Of a stretch of 12,744 nucleotides of DNA, positions 1 to 6,705 are shown piece by piece. The position numbers and the translations under genes are program-made. The stretch comes from Bacillota bacterium (lineage in GTDB: Bacteria > Bacillota > UBA994): positions 1 to 12,744 of the forward strand of contig QLUC01000043.1 in assembly GCA_018725275.1 (NCBI GenBank), read 5' to 3'. Numbering within the stretch: position 1 is the first letter of the stretch; every line of letters begins with the position of its first letter. The notes under the pieces are model-generated. The model was not told the origin of the DNA, searched no databases, and saw only the letters and a program-made list of their open reading frames with translations.

Positions 1-925
1 CTCCGAAACAACCCCGTTGACTGGTGATGCTAAACTCCACTTCCTCAAGCGAGCTGACACCGCCTTTCCCGGCGTAGCAAGGGTGTACTTGTCGCACAAA
101 AGGAAGACTATAAACAAAATCCATTTGGGAGGTAGAGAGAGGGCGCGGGGGTGGGTTAGTACAAAGATAAATGTCACCGTGCTTTTGGCATAGACTGCGC
201 CCGGTGTAGGGATTTTGCTCACGCTGCGCCAGGCGAAAAGCCTCGGCAAACATAACCTTGTCCTGACAAATCTCTTCATAACTTGGTAATACCAAGGCAT
301 TGTGAGCTACTTTGGAGTGCAAATAGCAAACACCGGGAATGTCGGCAAAGTGATACTGCCCAAAGCGCAACCTTTCGGCCACTTCCAGTAAAGAAAATTC
401 ACTCATGCCATAGAGCAACAGGTCTGCTTTGCTGTCGAGCAAAATCGAACGTCTAACTTTATCCGACCAGTAATCATAGTGGGCCTGGCGACGCAGTGAG
501 GCTTCAATGCCACCTATGATGACCAAGGAGCCAGGGTAGGCCTCCCGAGCGCGGTTGGCATACACCACCACTGCCCTATCGGGTCGTTGACCACCTATAC
601 CCCCGGGAGAAAAATCATCTTCGCGTCGAGGTTTCCCGGCCGCAGTATAATTGGCGACCATGGAATCTAGATTACCTGCCGTGACAAGAATGGCTAGATT
701 AGGCTGTCCCAAGACCTTGAAAGAATCCAATTCTCGCCATGTAGGTTGAGCAAGAACTCCTACGCGGTAGCCCGCACTTTCCAGCATCCGCGAAATGAGT
801 GCCGCACCAAAACTAGGATGGTCAACATAGGCGTCCCCGGTAATCAAGAGAAAGTCTATTTCGTTCCAGCCCCGTTGTTCCATCTCTTGCAAAGTCATCG
901 GCAGAAATGTTTTTCCTAGTTTCAC
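1..925 (-). CDS. YgiQ-family radical SAM protein, N-terminal part (3' end beyond the window)
   Basis: The first 308 codons are present. The N-terminus strongly resembles E. coli YgiQ as I recall it: FLPMTLQEMEQRGW, then LITGDAYVDHPSFG (28-41), VTAGNLDSM (81-89), a KRPDRA-like QRPDRA (113-118), IGGIEASLRR (137-146), HYDYWSD (149-155) and DSKADLLLYG (164-173). The frame leaves the window at RGCFG (304-308), where Cys306 should be the first cysteine of the CX3CX2C motif that binds the 4Fe-4S cluster, so the catalytic half is not visible. I chose the GTG start at 925 because a GGGGG Shine-Dalgarno lies 9 nt upstream and the FLPM block sits at its normal distance from the start; ATG 898 is the next choice. 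The family's substrate is unknown to me. It lies 26 nt after the rodZ-like gene, just past a terminator, so it may be transcribed only by read-through or from a promoter I cannot see. Confidence 0.9.
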   Translation of the reverse strand, partial: MKLGKTFLPMTLQEMEQRGWNEIDFLLITGDAYVDHPSFGAALISRMLESAGYRVGVLAQPTWRELDSFKVLGQPNLAILVTAGNLDSMVANYTAAGKPRREDDFSPGGIGGQRPDRAVVVYANRAREAYPGSLVIIGGIEASLRRQAHYDYWSDKVRRSILLDSKADLLLYGMSEFSLLEVAERLRFGQYHFADIPGVCYLHSKVAHNALVLPSYEEICQDKVMFAEAFRLAQREQNPYTGRSLCQKHGDIYLCTNPPPRPLSTSQMDFVYSLPFVRQVHPCYAGKGGVSSLEEVEFSITSQRGCFG

Positions 926-939
926 TTTCTATGACCCCC

Positions 940-961
940 AAAAAAAGGGCCCTAAGGGCCC
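940..961 (-). terminator. Rho-independent terminator at the end of the rodZ-like gene
   Basis: On the minus strand a perfect 6-bp all-GC stem, GGGCCC-TTA-GGGCCC (961-947), is followed directly by seven T residues (946-940). The stop codon TAG of the rodZ-like gene (954-952) lies across the loop and the edge of the stem. The T-tract is followed at once by the GGGGG that serves as Shine-Dalgarno of the ygiQ-type gene. It should end most transcription from the uppP-spoIIIE-rodZ unit. Confidence 0.8.
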
Positions 962-1707
962 GCTCTCTTAAAAGTAAAATCTTTGACGTCGCCCTCTTGC
1001 CCCGGCAGTAGTCGGCCATTGACTGAGATATCGACCACGCGAGCCCGCCCCAGCCGCATATGGAGGGAGGTGCTAGCCGTAACAGTCTTGGTCTGCCCTG
1101 CCCGCACGGTGGTCGCTCGTTCGCCCTGGCCGTCAACATTAACCATGACCCAGCATTGCTCCTCGCGCACGGATACTACAAGCTCCATCGGCCATTTGTC
1201 GACAGCGTAGACCAGCGTCCCCCTTGCTTCACTTACCAAGACAAAGGCAGGTCTTTCCACTGGCGGAACAGCTGATGGTGGTGGCTGTACCGCGGGTGGC
1301 TCCAACGCTTCAGGCGGGGTGACCACAGGTGGTAGAATTTGCGGTCTAGGTAGCCATAGGAACCAATATGCCGCAGAGGCGATTATAGCGACAAGCATCA
1401 ATGCCATTCCCGCCAGAGAGGTCAAACTAGGCTGCCACATTGCTCTTTTTTTTGTGACGGGCGGGACGTCGCCTTTTACCAAGGGATCCGCCCCCCTAGA
1501 CAAAGCTCCGCAATCTAAGTTCAATTCGGCATAGAGACGGCGCACAAAACCCTTTAAATAGGTAGTTCCGCCAGGAATGGCGCGATAATTCTCCGCCTCA
1601 ATGGCTTCGATAATCCACTCCCTGATATGCGTCCGCCTGTGCATTTCCGCGACCGTGATACCTCGGGCCTCTCTTTCCTCACGCAACACTCTCCCCATAC
1701 CGATCAC
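952..1707 (-). CDS. RodZ/YmfM-like membrane protein with N-terminal HTH and C-terminal DUF4115-type domain
   Basis: About 251 residues. A RodZ-type helix-turn-helix (roughly 4-67, GRVLREEREARGIT and ending YLKGFVRRLYAELNL) is followed by a basic stretch, a single transmembrane helix (about 97-118, rich in A, L, I and V), a proline-rich linker (about 120-152) and a C-terminal beta domain with the WVMVNVDG pattern typical of DUF4115. RodZ proteins link cytoskeletal MreB to the wall-elongation machinery; B. subtilis YmfM is the nearest named relative and lies in the same neighbourhood, downstream of spoIIIE. Start choice: the longest frame begins at GTG 1716, but the Shine-Dalgarno-like GAGGGGTGA (1721-1713) covers that codon, whereas GTG 1707 follows it by 5 nt; ATG 1698 is another option. 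It lies 24 nt after spoIIIE, so it is very likely in the same operon, and it contains an A8 tract (1453-1446). Confidence 0.88.
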   Translation of the reverse strand: MIGMGRVLREEREARGITVAEMHRRTHIREWIIEAIEAENYRAIPGGTTYLKGFVRRLYAELNLDCGALSRGADPLVKGDVPPVTKKRAMWQPSLTSLAGMALMLVAIIASAAYWFLWLPRPQILPPVVTPPEALEPPAVQPPPSAVPPVERPAFVLVSEARGTLVYAVDKWPMELVVSVREEQCWVMVNVDGQGERATTVRAGQTKTVTASTSLHMRLGRARVVDISVNGRLLPGQEGDVKDFTFKRAGP

Positions 1708-1712
1708 AGCTT

Positions 1713-1721
1713 TCACCCCTC
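1713..1721 (-). promoter_or_regulatory. Ribosome binding site that decides the rodZ-like start
   Basis: GAGGGGTGA on the minus strand is a near match to the full anti-Shine-Dalgarno complement. It sits 5 nt before GTG 1707 and overlaps the longer in-frame GTG 1716, making the latter unlikely as the start. Confidence 0.6.
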
Positions 1722-1731
1722 GCGTTTTTGG

Positions 1732-3888
1732 TCACTTTTTGCTCTGGTCAAGAAGAGCTTTAACCAATAGGTGATTTTTGTTTATTTGGCGCGGTCGACT
1801 GCCCTCACTGGGACCGACAATGCCGGCAACTTCCATTTGGTCTACGATGCGAGCCGCCCTGGTATATCCGAGTCGCATGCGCCTCTGCAGCATGGAAACA
1901 GAGGCTTGGCCAGTCTCCACAATGACGCGCACCGCATCCTCAAAGCGTTCGTCCTGGTCAGCGCTGCCTTCCGGCAGGCTGTTATCTACTTCCTCAAGGG
2001 ATGCTAGCCCAGGAGCGTACGTTGCCTCCCCTTGGGTGGAAACATAGTCTACAATTTTCTCAATTTCCCGATTGGAAACATAAGCGCCCTGAATGCGCCT
2101 AGCCTTACTTTGACCGACCGGAAGGAAAAGCATGTCCCCTTGTCCGAGCAATTTCTCTGCCCCCGACATATCCAGAATGACGCGTGAATCTATGGCTGAA
2201 GATACTGTAAACGAGAGCCGAGAAGGGATATTCGCCTTGATAAGACCAGTGATGACATCGGTTGAAGGGCGCTGGGTACCAATGACTAAGTGCATGCCCG
2301 CGGCCCTGGCCATCTGGGCAAGCCGACAAATGGCATCCTCCACATCGGCTCTGGCCACCATCATCAAATCCGCTAGTTCATCAATGACGATGAGGTGATA
2401 CGGCATATGCTCAAGGTTTCTCTCCATCGCCCTTTCGTTAAAGCCCGCGATATCTCTCGCTCCTGCCCGCGCAAATTGGGCATACCTCTTTTCCATTTCC
2501 GCCGTAGCCCATTTCAGAGCCGCCGCAGCCTTCTTAGGGTGGTTTAGGACAGGGGCGATGAGGTGGGGAATGCCGTTGTATTGCGATAACTCGACCACTT
2601 TTGGGTCAATAAGCATCATCTTCACTTCATGTGGCTTAGCTTTATAGAGTACGCTACAGATAATATTGTTGATGCAAACACTCTTGCCGGCCCCGGTTGC
2701 TCCCGCAATAAGTAAATGGGGCATCTGTATTAGGTCGGCGATGATGGCGTTCCCTTCAATATCCTTACCCAAGGCCACTGTCAAGGGTGAGGCACTGCCG
2801 GTAAACTCGGCAGTTTCGACCACATCGCGGAGGAAGACGGACCCTCGCGATTTGTTGGGCACTTCGATGCCGATGGCGGCTTTGCCAGGAATGGGGGCCT
2901 CTATCCTCACGCCATCACTAGCTAGACTCATCGCTAAATCATTGCTGAGGCCCGTCACCTTGCTGACCTTGGTACCTGGTGACAAATGCATTTCATAACG
3001 CGTGCAGGTGGGTCCCCGCGTGACCTCCACGACCTTGGCTTTCACACCAAAATTAGCCAGAGATTCTTCTAAAATTCTGACATTGTCTTTCTCTTCTCGA
3101 CTCCCGCGCACTACTCCGGCACGCAAGGGCCGGTTTAGAAGGTTTATATCGGGCAACTGATAATCAGTAAGCGGCAACCGTAATTGTTCAACATGCGCCT
3201 TCTTCGATAATTCGTTGTCCGGGTCATGCGATTTTGCCGGTGCAAGTATCTCGCGCTCCTCATCCACCGGGACAGACGCAGACTCGATATTCGGAATGAG
3301 CGGGGGTTTCTCCCCCGTTACCCGGACCCTCGGTTGGCGCTCTTGACGCCACCGCTCCCGGTTGCGCCGCCAAAATGCGGCCAGGCCATGGACCAAAGTG
3401 GGAAAGGACGTCCCAGTAACCCACAACATCGCCAAGAACAAAGTGGCGACAACTGTCACCAAGGCCCCTACTTCCCCCACCATGCTCACCAACAGTCTGC
3501 CCAGGAATGACCCTACCAAGCCACCACCATTTTCCTCAGCACGAAAAGGAAATTCACGCCGAATAGCTGGGATACTGAGTTCCGTGGCAAGGAGCACCGC
3601 AACTGAGACAACCAGCATGAAAATGTTTGCCTTGCGATGCACTTTGTGCTTCTTAAATAACCAAAGAACAGCCGCTATCAGCACGGTTGATAAAATCGCT
3701 ATTGACCCAATTTTTCCGAATAGACTATGGAGCAGAGTGCTAAAGAACCTGCCCATCTGCCCCGTGAGTTCAACTGCAACCACACTCAAACCGAGGAAGG
3801 CGACAACCACCACGATCAACATGGCGGCAATTTCGCTCTGTACGCGCTCGGAACGAGACTCTTTTTTCTTCAGACGGCGCATTGCCAA
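1732..3888 (-). CDS. spoIIIE: FtsK/SpoIIIE-family DNA translocase
   Basis: 718 residues, somewhat shorter than B. subtilis SpoIIIE (about 790). The N-terminal 160 residues hold four hydrophobic segments (near 21-41, 59-78, 88-103 and 138-158), followed by a short charged linker (about 172-240). The motor has the FtsK block VTRGPTCTRYEM (289-300), Walker A GATGAGKS (396-403), Walker B LIVIDE (499-504) and the IGTQRPSTDVITG block (536-548). A C-terminal winged-helix gamma domain (about 647-705, with RRMRLGYTRAARIVDQME) reads SRS/KOPS-type polarity sequences. The protein pumps DNA through the division or sporulation septum. The TTG at 3888 has GGGGGT 7 nt upstream; ATG 3882 is possible. It starts 23 nt after uppP and ends 24 nt before the rodZ-like gene. 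The tepA-ylzJ-spoIIIE neighbourhood favours SpoIIIE over a generic FtsK, but both roles may reside in this one protein. Confidence 0.95.
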   Translation of the reverse strand: MAMRRLKKKESRSERVQSEIAAMLIVVVVAFLGLSVVAVELTGQMGRFFSTLLHSLFGKIGSIAILSTVLIAAVLWLFKKHKVHRKANIFMLVVSVAVLLATELSIPAIRREFPFRAEENGGGLVGSFLGRLLVSMVGEVGALVTVVATLFLAMLWVTGTSFPTLVHGLAAFWRRNRERWRQERQPRVRVTGEKPPLIPNIESASVPVDEEREILAPAKSHDPDNELSKKAHVEQLRLPLTDYQLPDINLLNRPLRAGVVRGSREEKDNVRILEESLANFGVKAKVVEVTRGPTCTRYEMHLSPGTKVSKVTGLSNDLAMSLASDGVRIEAPIPGKAAIGIEVPNKSRGSVFLRDVVETAEFTGSASPLTVALGKDIEGNAIIADLIQMPHLLIAGATGAGKSVCINNIICSVLYKAKPHEVKMMLIDPKVVELSQYNGIPHLIAPVLNHPKKAAAALKWATAEMEKRYAQFARAGARDIAGFNERAMERNLEHMPYHLIVIDELADLMMVARADVEDAICRLAQMARAAGMHLVIGTQRPSTDVITGLIKANIPSRLSFTVSSAIDSRVILDMSGAEKLLGQGDMLFLPVGQSKARRIQGAYVSNREIEKIVDYVSTQGEATYAPGLASLEEVDNSLPEGSADQDERFEDAVRVIVETGQASVSMLQRRMRLGYTRAARIVDQMEVAGIVGPSEGSRPRQINKNHLLVKALLDQSKK

Positions 3889-3911
3889 GAGGTCTACCCC
3901 CTCTTCATTGT

Positions 3912-4721
3912 TTAGATGAACAATATGGTCAGTGTCCCCACGAGCAAAGTGTAGTAAGCAAAGTATCGCAGCTTGCCGCGTTTTAACATGGCAACCAAGT
4001 ACTTAATAGCAACGACCCCGACAAGGGCAGAGATAGCGATGCCGACTATTACCTGCCACAGCGGGTGAGCGGCATAATCGGTCAATAGCTCGGGGGTTTT
4101 TAGTGCCGCTGCTCCCAAAATTGCGGGAAGAGATAGTAAAAAGGAGAAGCGTGTGGCCGTATCCCTATCGAAATCTCGCCACAGTCCAGCAGCAATTGTC
4201 GTCCCAGAACGCGAAATTCCAGGGGTGATGGCCAACCCCTGGGCTAGACCTACCCATAAGGCATCGACAAATGTTACTTTGGGCAACGTCCTTCGCCCTT
4301 GTTTTTTGCTACTCACGCTGAGAATTATGCCGGTTCCAATCAGGGCATACCCCACGAAACGCGGTGAGCTGAATAGAAATTCAAATGTATCCGCGAAAAA
4401 AAAACCGATGAGACCAGTGGGCACACTACCTACTATCAGGAGAAGGAGCAGGCGGCGATATGGCAGAAGAGACTTGCTTCGCCTATTGCTAGGATCCAGA
4501 AGCATGCTTATGGCGGCGCGGGCAAGACCCATAATGTCGGCAAAGAATACTATAATTACCGAAAGCAAGGTTCCGAGATGGAGGGCAACTTCTAGCGATA
4601 CCCCCGGGGACGCTACACCTAGCAGGTGCTGCGCGAGCACCAAGTGGCCGGAACTAGAGATGGGCAAGAACTCCGTCAGTCCTTGCACGGTGGCCAGTAA
4701 TATGATGGCCCCAATGGTCAA
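3912..4721 (-). CDS. uppP: Undecaprenyl-diphosphate phosphatase (BacA/UppP family)
   Basis: 269 residues, the usual length for the family. UppP removes a phosphate from undecaprenyl diphosphate at the membrane so that the lipid carrier can be reused for peptidoglycan synthesis, and it gives bacitracin tolerance. Visible motifs are the N-terminal QGLTEFLPISSSGH (13-26), which carries the conserved glutamate and the SSxGH serines and histidine, and the second conserved loop PGISRSG (near 167-173). About seven or eight hydrophobic segments run through the protein. The TTG start at 4721 has a GGGGG Shine-Dalgarno 8 nt upstream (4735-4731); the overlapping ATG 4729 is out of frame and hits a stop two codons later. 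It is the first gene of a unit with spoIIIE and the rodZ-like gene and has its own promoter-like sequence about 27 bp upstream. A T9 tract (4404-4396) encodes FFF. Confidence 0.95.
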   Translation of the reverse strand: MTIGAIILLATVQGLTEFLPISSSGHLVLAQHLLGVASPGVSLEVALHLGTLLSVIIVFFADIMGLARAAISMLLDPSNRRSKSLLPYRRLLLLLIVGSVPTGLIGFFFADTFEFLFSSPRFVGYALIGTGIILSVSSKKQGRRTLPKVTFVDALWVGLAQGLAITPGISRSGTTIAAGLWRDFDRDTATRFSFLLSLPAILGAAALKTPELLTDYAAHPLWQVIVGIAISALVGVVAIKYLVAMLKRGKLRYFAYYTLLVGTLTILFI

Positions 4722-4747
4722 GATGCCATCCCCCTTTCGCTAAATGG

Positions 4748-4756
4748 ATTATATCA
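4748..4756 (-). promoter_or_regulatory. Extended -10 promoter upstream of uppP
   Basis: The minus strand reads TGATATAAT, a perfect TATAAT with the TGn extension of housekeeping sigma-A promoters. No good -35 is present: the hexamer at the 17-bp spacing (4776-4771) is GTTTCG. Transcription would begin near 4741, about 20 nt before the uppP start, leaving just enough leader for the Shine-Dalgarno. Confidence 0.6.
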
Positions 4757-4787
4757 CACTATGACGACCGCGAAACCACAATGAATG

Positions 4788-4824
4788 GCAAACAAATGCC
4801 CACCCGAGATGCTAGGATGGGCAG
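4788..4824 (-). terminator. Weak terminator-like hairpin after ylzJ
   Basis: The minus strand has GCCCATCC, a 9-nt loop and GGGTGGGC, giving 8 consecutive pairs including one G-U, starting about 16 nt after the ylzJ stop. It is followed by ATTTGTTTG, a broken T-tract. The position between ylzJ and the uppP promoter fits partial termination, but the poor T-run keeps confidence low. Confidence 0.4.
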
Positions 4825-4837
4825 CGTAATTTTATCC

Positions 4838-5044
4838 CTACGGAAAGGCTATGATATTGCCAGGCGACAGAGCAGTGACAAGAAAATCGCTGGGATCATT
4901 GCTGAGGAGTTGCACGATCTGGCAACGGCGCTGGTCTACCGGCTGTACCAGAACCTGTCTACCCAGATACGAAACCTCCTGAAAGTGACCGACATCGTCA
5001 CTAACTGCAAAGATGAATTCTTCGGGCACAATGGTGTAGAGCAT
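4838..5044 (-). CDS. ylzJ: YlzJ-like small protein
   Basis: 68 residues from ATG 5044. The sequence resembles B. subtilis YlzJ (YlzJ-like Pfam family): it opens MLYTIVPEEFIF, has a central VLVQPVDQRRCQIVQLLS and ends DFLVTALSPGNII. Its biochemical role is unknown. It has no signal peptide or membrane segment. It is coupled to tepA: the tepA stop TGA (5046-5044) overlaps this ATG in TGATG, and the Shine-Dalgarno GGAGG lies inside the last codons of tepA. A GTG at 5047 directly before the ATG is an alternative. The tepA-ylzJ pairing is conserved in spore formers, which supports the assignment. Confidence 0.88.
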   Translation of the reverse strand: MLYTIVPEEFIFAVSDDVGHFQEVSYLGRQVLVQPVDQRRCQIVQLLSNDPSDFLVTALSPGNIIAFP

Positions 5045-5754
5045 CACTCACCACCTCTGCAAAGTTGACGTAGTTTGGCGAGGGCCTGGGCCAGACCACC
5101 CACCTCATTGATGAGACGAGCCTGAACTGCTTCTTTGCCAATAACTACAGTGCCAATGTCCCGGGCTAGTTCGCCCGTCCTAAACATGAGCTCCCTAAAT
5201 CGTTCGGTGCTTATGCCGCTATTGTTCACGACAAAACGAACTACCCTCTCCTGCATTTTATCTAGGTATTCGAAAGTCTGCGGCACACCGATAACCAGTC
5301 CTGTCAGTCGAATGGGATGAATCGTCATAGTAGCCGTCTCAGCAATGAAAGAATATCGTGCACCTACGGCAATAGGAACTCCGATAGAGTGCCCCCCTCC
5401 CAAAACTAAGGAAACAGTAGGTTTCGACATCGTAGCAAGCATTTCGGCAATCGCCAGACCCGCTTCCACATCGCCACCGACGGTGTTGAGGATTACAAGA
5501 AGGCCTTCGATTTTGGGGTTTTGCTCAATGGCCACCAGTTGCGGGATGATATGTTCATACTTGGTTGTCTTATTCTGCGGTGGAAGGATCATATGCCCCT
5601 CAATTTGACCGACAATTGTCATAACATGCAAATTACTTTCGGTAGATGGTAGGCGCAACTGACCAAACTCTTGCATGGTCTCGACATTCGCCGGGGTCGG
5701 TGAGTCTTTTTCAGATGGTGGATCTTCCGTCAGGTTCCCTTGGTCTAACCTCAA
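5044..5754 (-). CDS. tepA: TepA-type ClpP-fold serine protease (translocation-enhancing protein family)
   Basis: 236 residues from TTG 5754. It has the ClpP/crotonase fold: VGQIEGH near 48, NTVGGDVEAGLAIAEML (90-106, the ClpP SPGG-like turn), a nucleophile serine in GGHSIGV (Ser123) and a histidine in TMTIHPIR (His146); Asp199 in ARDIG is a candidate for the third triad member. In B. subtilis TepA has been linked to protein translocation and to proteolysis of small acid-soluble proteins during spore outgrowth. The first 30 residues are polar and probably disordered. ATG 5775 is a longer in-frame start but has no Shine-Dalgarno, whereas GGGGGAAGG (5766-5758) stands 3-7 nt before TTG 5754, so I chose the latter. 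No RNase J gene separates it from dapA, unlike in B. subtilis. The stop overlaps the ylzJ start. Confidence 0.92.
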   Translation of the reverse strand: MRLDQGNLTEDPPSEKDSPTPANVETMQEFGQLRLPSTESNLHVMTIVGQIEGHMILPPQNKTTKYEHIIPQLVAIEQNPKIEGLLVILNTVGGDVEAGLAIAEMLATMSKPTVSLVLGGGHSIGVPIAVGARYSFIAETATMTIHPIRLTGLVIGVPQTFEYLDKMQERVVRFVVNNSGISTERFRELMFRTGELARDIGTVVIGKEAVQARLINEVGGLAQALAKLRQLCRGGE

Positions 5755-5757
5755 ATT

Positions 5758-5766
5758 CCTTCCCCC
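5758..5766 (-). promoter_or_regulatory. Ribosome binding site that decides the tepA start
   Basis: GGGGGAAGG on the minus strand lies before TTG 5754. The same GGGGG type of Shine-Dalgarno occurs before the TTG starts of uppP and spoIIIE and the GTG of ygiQ. The longer start, ATG 5775, is preceded by CTATCTGTGA, with no match. Confidence 0.55.
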
Positions 5767-5815
5767 TTTGGACATTCACAGATAGTGTGGCTATCCGCGG
5801 GGAGAAAATACTCTG

Positions 5816-6694
5816 TTACAATTTTCCAACCAACCTAAGGGCGTCTTCGACCACCATGCGTTCAGGACCTGACAGTTCATAGAGAGGCGGCCGGACAGCA
5901 CCGACCGAAAAGCCCAGACGATTGAGAGCCCACTTGAGGGGAATCGGACTGGTTGTTGTAAAGAGCCCTTTAAATATAGGGAAAAGGCGCAAGTGAATTT
6001 GCCGCGCGGCCACGACATCCCCACAAAAATATTTCTCGATCATTTCTTTCATTTCACTACCTACAATGTGGGACGCCACACTCACTACTCCCCTTGCGCC
6101 CACGGCGAGCATCGGCAGGGTGAGAGAATCATCTCCGGAATAGATGAGGAAGCCTTCGCGCACGGAGCGGGCTATCTCGCTGACTTGGTCTAAATTACCA
6201 CTCGCCTCCTTTACCCCAAAAAAGGCATCTACTTGGGACAATTTAACGACTGTCGCCGGCGCGAGGTTGCATCCGGTGCGGCCGGGCACGTTATACAGCA
6301 GAATGGGCACATCCACGCTCCTCGCCACAGCCATAAAATGCTGATAAAGGCTGTCTTGAGGAGGTTTATTGTAGTAGGGCGTCACCAACATGATGCCATC
6401 CGCTCCATATAAAACGGCTAGCCGGGAATTTTCGATGCTTTCCCTAGTGTCATTGGTGCCAGTGCCCATCAGCACTTTGACCCTGCCACGAGCGGCTTTC
6501 TTGACTGTTTGCAAGAGGAAGATCCGCTCATCTGGGCTGAGGGTGGGCGACTCACCCGTCGTTCCAGCCGTAACGATGGTATCTGTGCGTGAAGCTACTA
6601 AGTGTTCGACCATGTTATGAATGGCCTCTGCATCAATTTGTCCCTCGCCGTCAAAGGGAGTAATCATCGCTGTCATCAAAAAACCGAAATCCAT
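5816..6694 (-). CDS. dapA: 4-hydroxy-tetrahydrodipicolinate synthase
   Basis: 292 residues, the family's usual length. DapA condenses pyruvate with aspartate semialdehyde to give 4-hydroxy-tetrahydrodipicolinate, the branch to lysine, diaminopimelate and dipicolinate. Key residues are visible: GTTGESPTL (44-52) with the Thr45-Thr46 proton relay, VTPYYNKPP (104-112) with Tyr108, YNVPGRTG (134-141) with Tyr134 and Arg139, and the Schiff-base lysine in GVKEASGNL (Lys162). The barrel appears intact to the C-terminus. ATG 6694 has a perfect AGGAGG 7 nt upstream, and that Shine-Dalgarno overlaps the dapG stop codon, 11 nt away. Its neighbours make it the supplier of the substrate that DpaAB oxidises during sporulation as well as a general biosynthetic gene. 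Confidence 0.97.
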   Translation of the reverse strand: MDFGFLMTAMITPFDGEGQIDAEAIHNMVEHLVASRTDTIVTAGTTGESPTLSPDERIFLLQTVKKAARGRVKVLMGTGTNDTRESIENSRLAVLYGADGIMLVTPYYNKPPQDSLYQHFMAVARSVDVPILLYNVPGRTGCNLAPATVVKLSQVDAFFGVKEASGNLDQVSEIARSVREGFLIYSGDDSLTLPMLAVGARGVVSVASHIVGSEMKEMIEKYFCGDVVAARQIHLRLFPIFKGLFTTTSPIPLKWALNRLGFSVGAVRPPLYELSGPERMVVEDALRLVGKL

Positions 6695-6705
6695 TAGTTA
6701 ACCTC

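Noticed and set aside
3301..3317. CGGGGG-N5-CCCCCG hairpin in the spoIIIE linker
   Set aside because: It lacks a T-tract on either strand and falls in a low-constraint linker encoding EKPP; probably chance in a GC-rich stretch.
3362..3919. A 185-codon plus-strand frame opposite the spoIIIE N-terminus
   Set aside because: It mirrors the membrane and linker region of spoIIIE, is rich in Ser, Thr, Pro and Lys as expected of a complement frame, and shows no family motif.
4153..4743. A 196-codon plus-strand frame opposite uppP
   Set aside because: The minus-strand uppP has all family motifs; the antisense frame is basic, motif-free and explained as a shadow.
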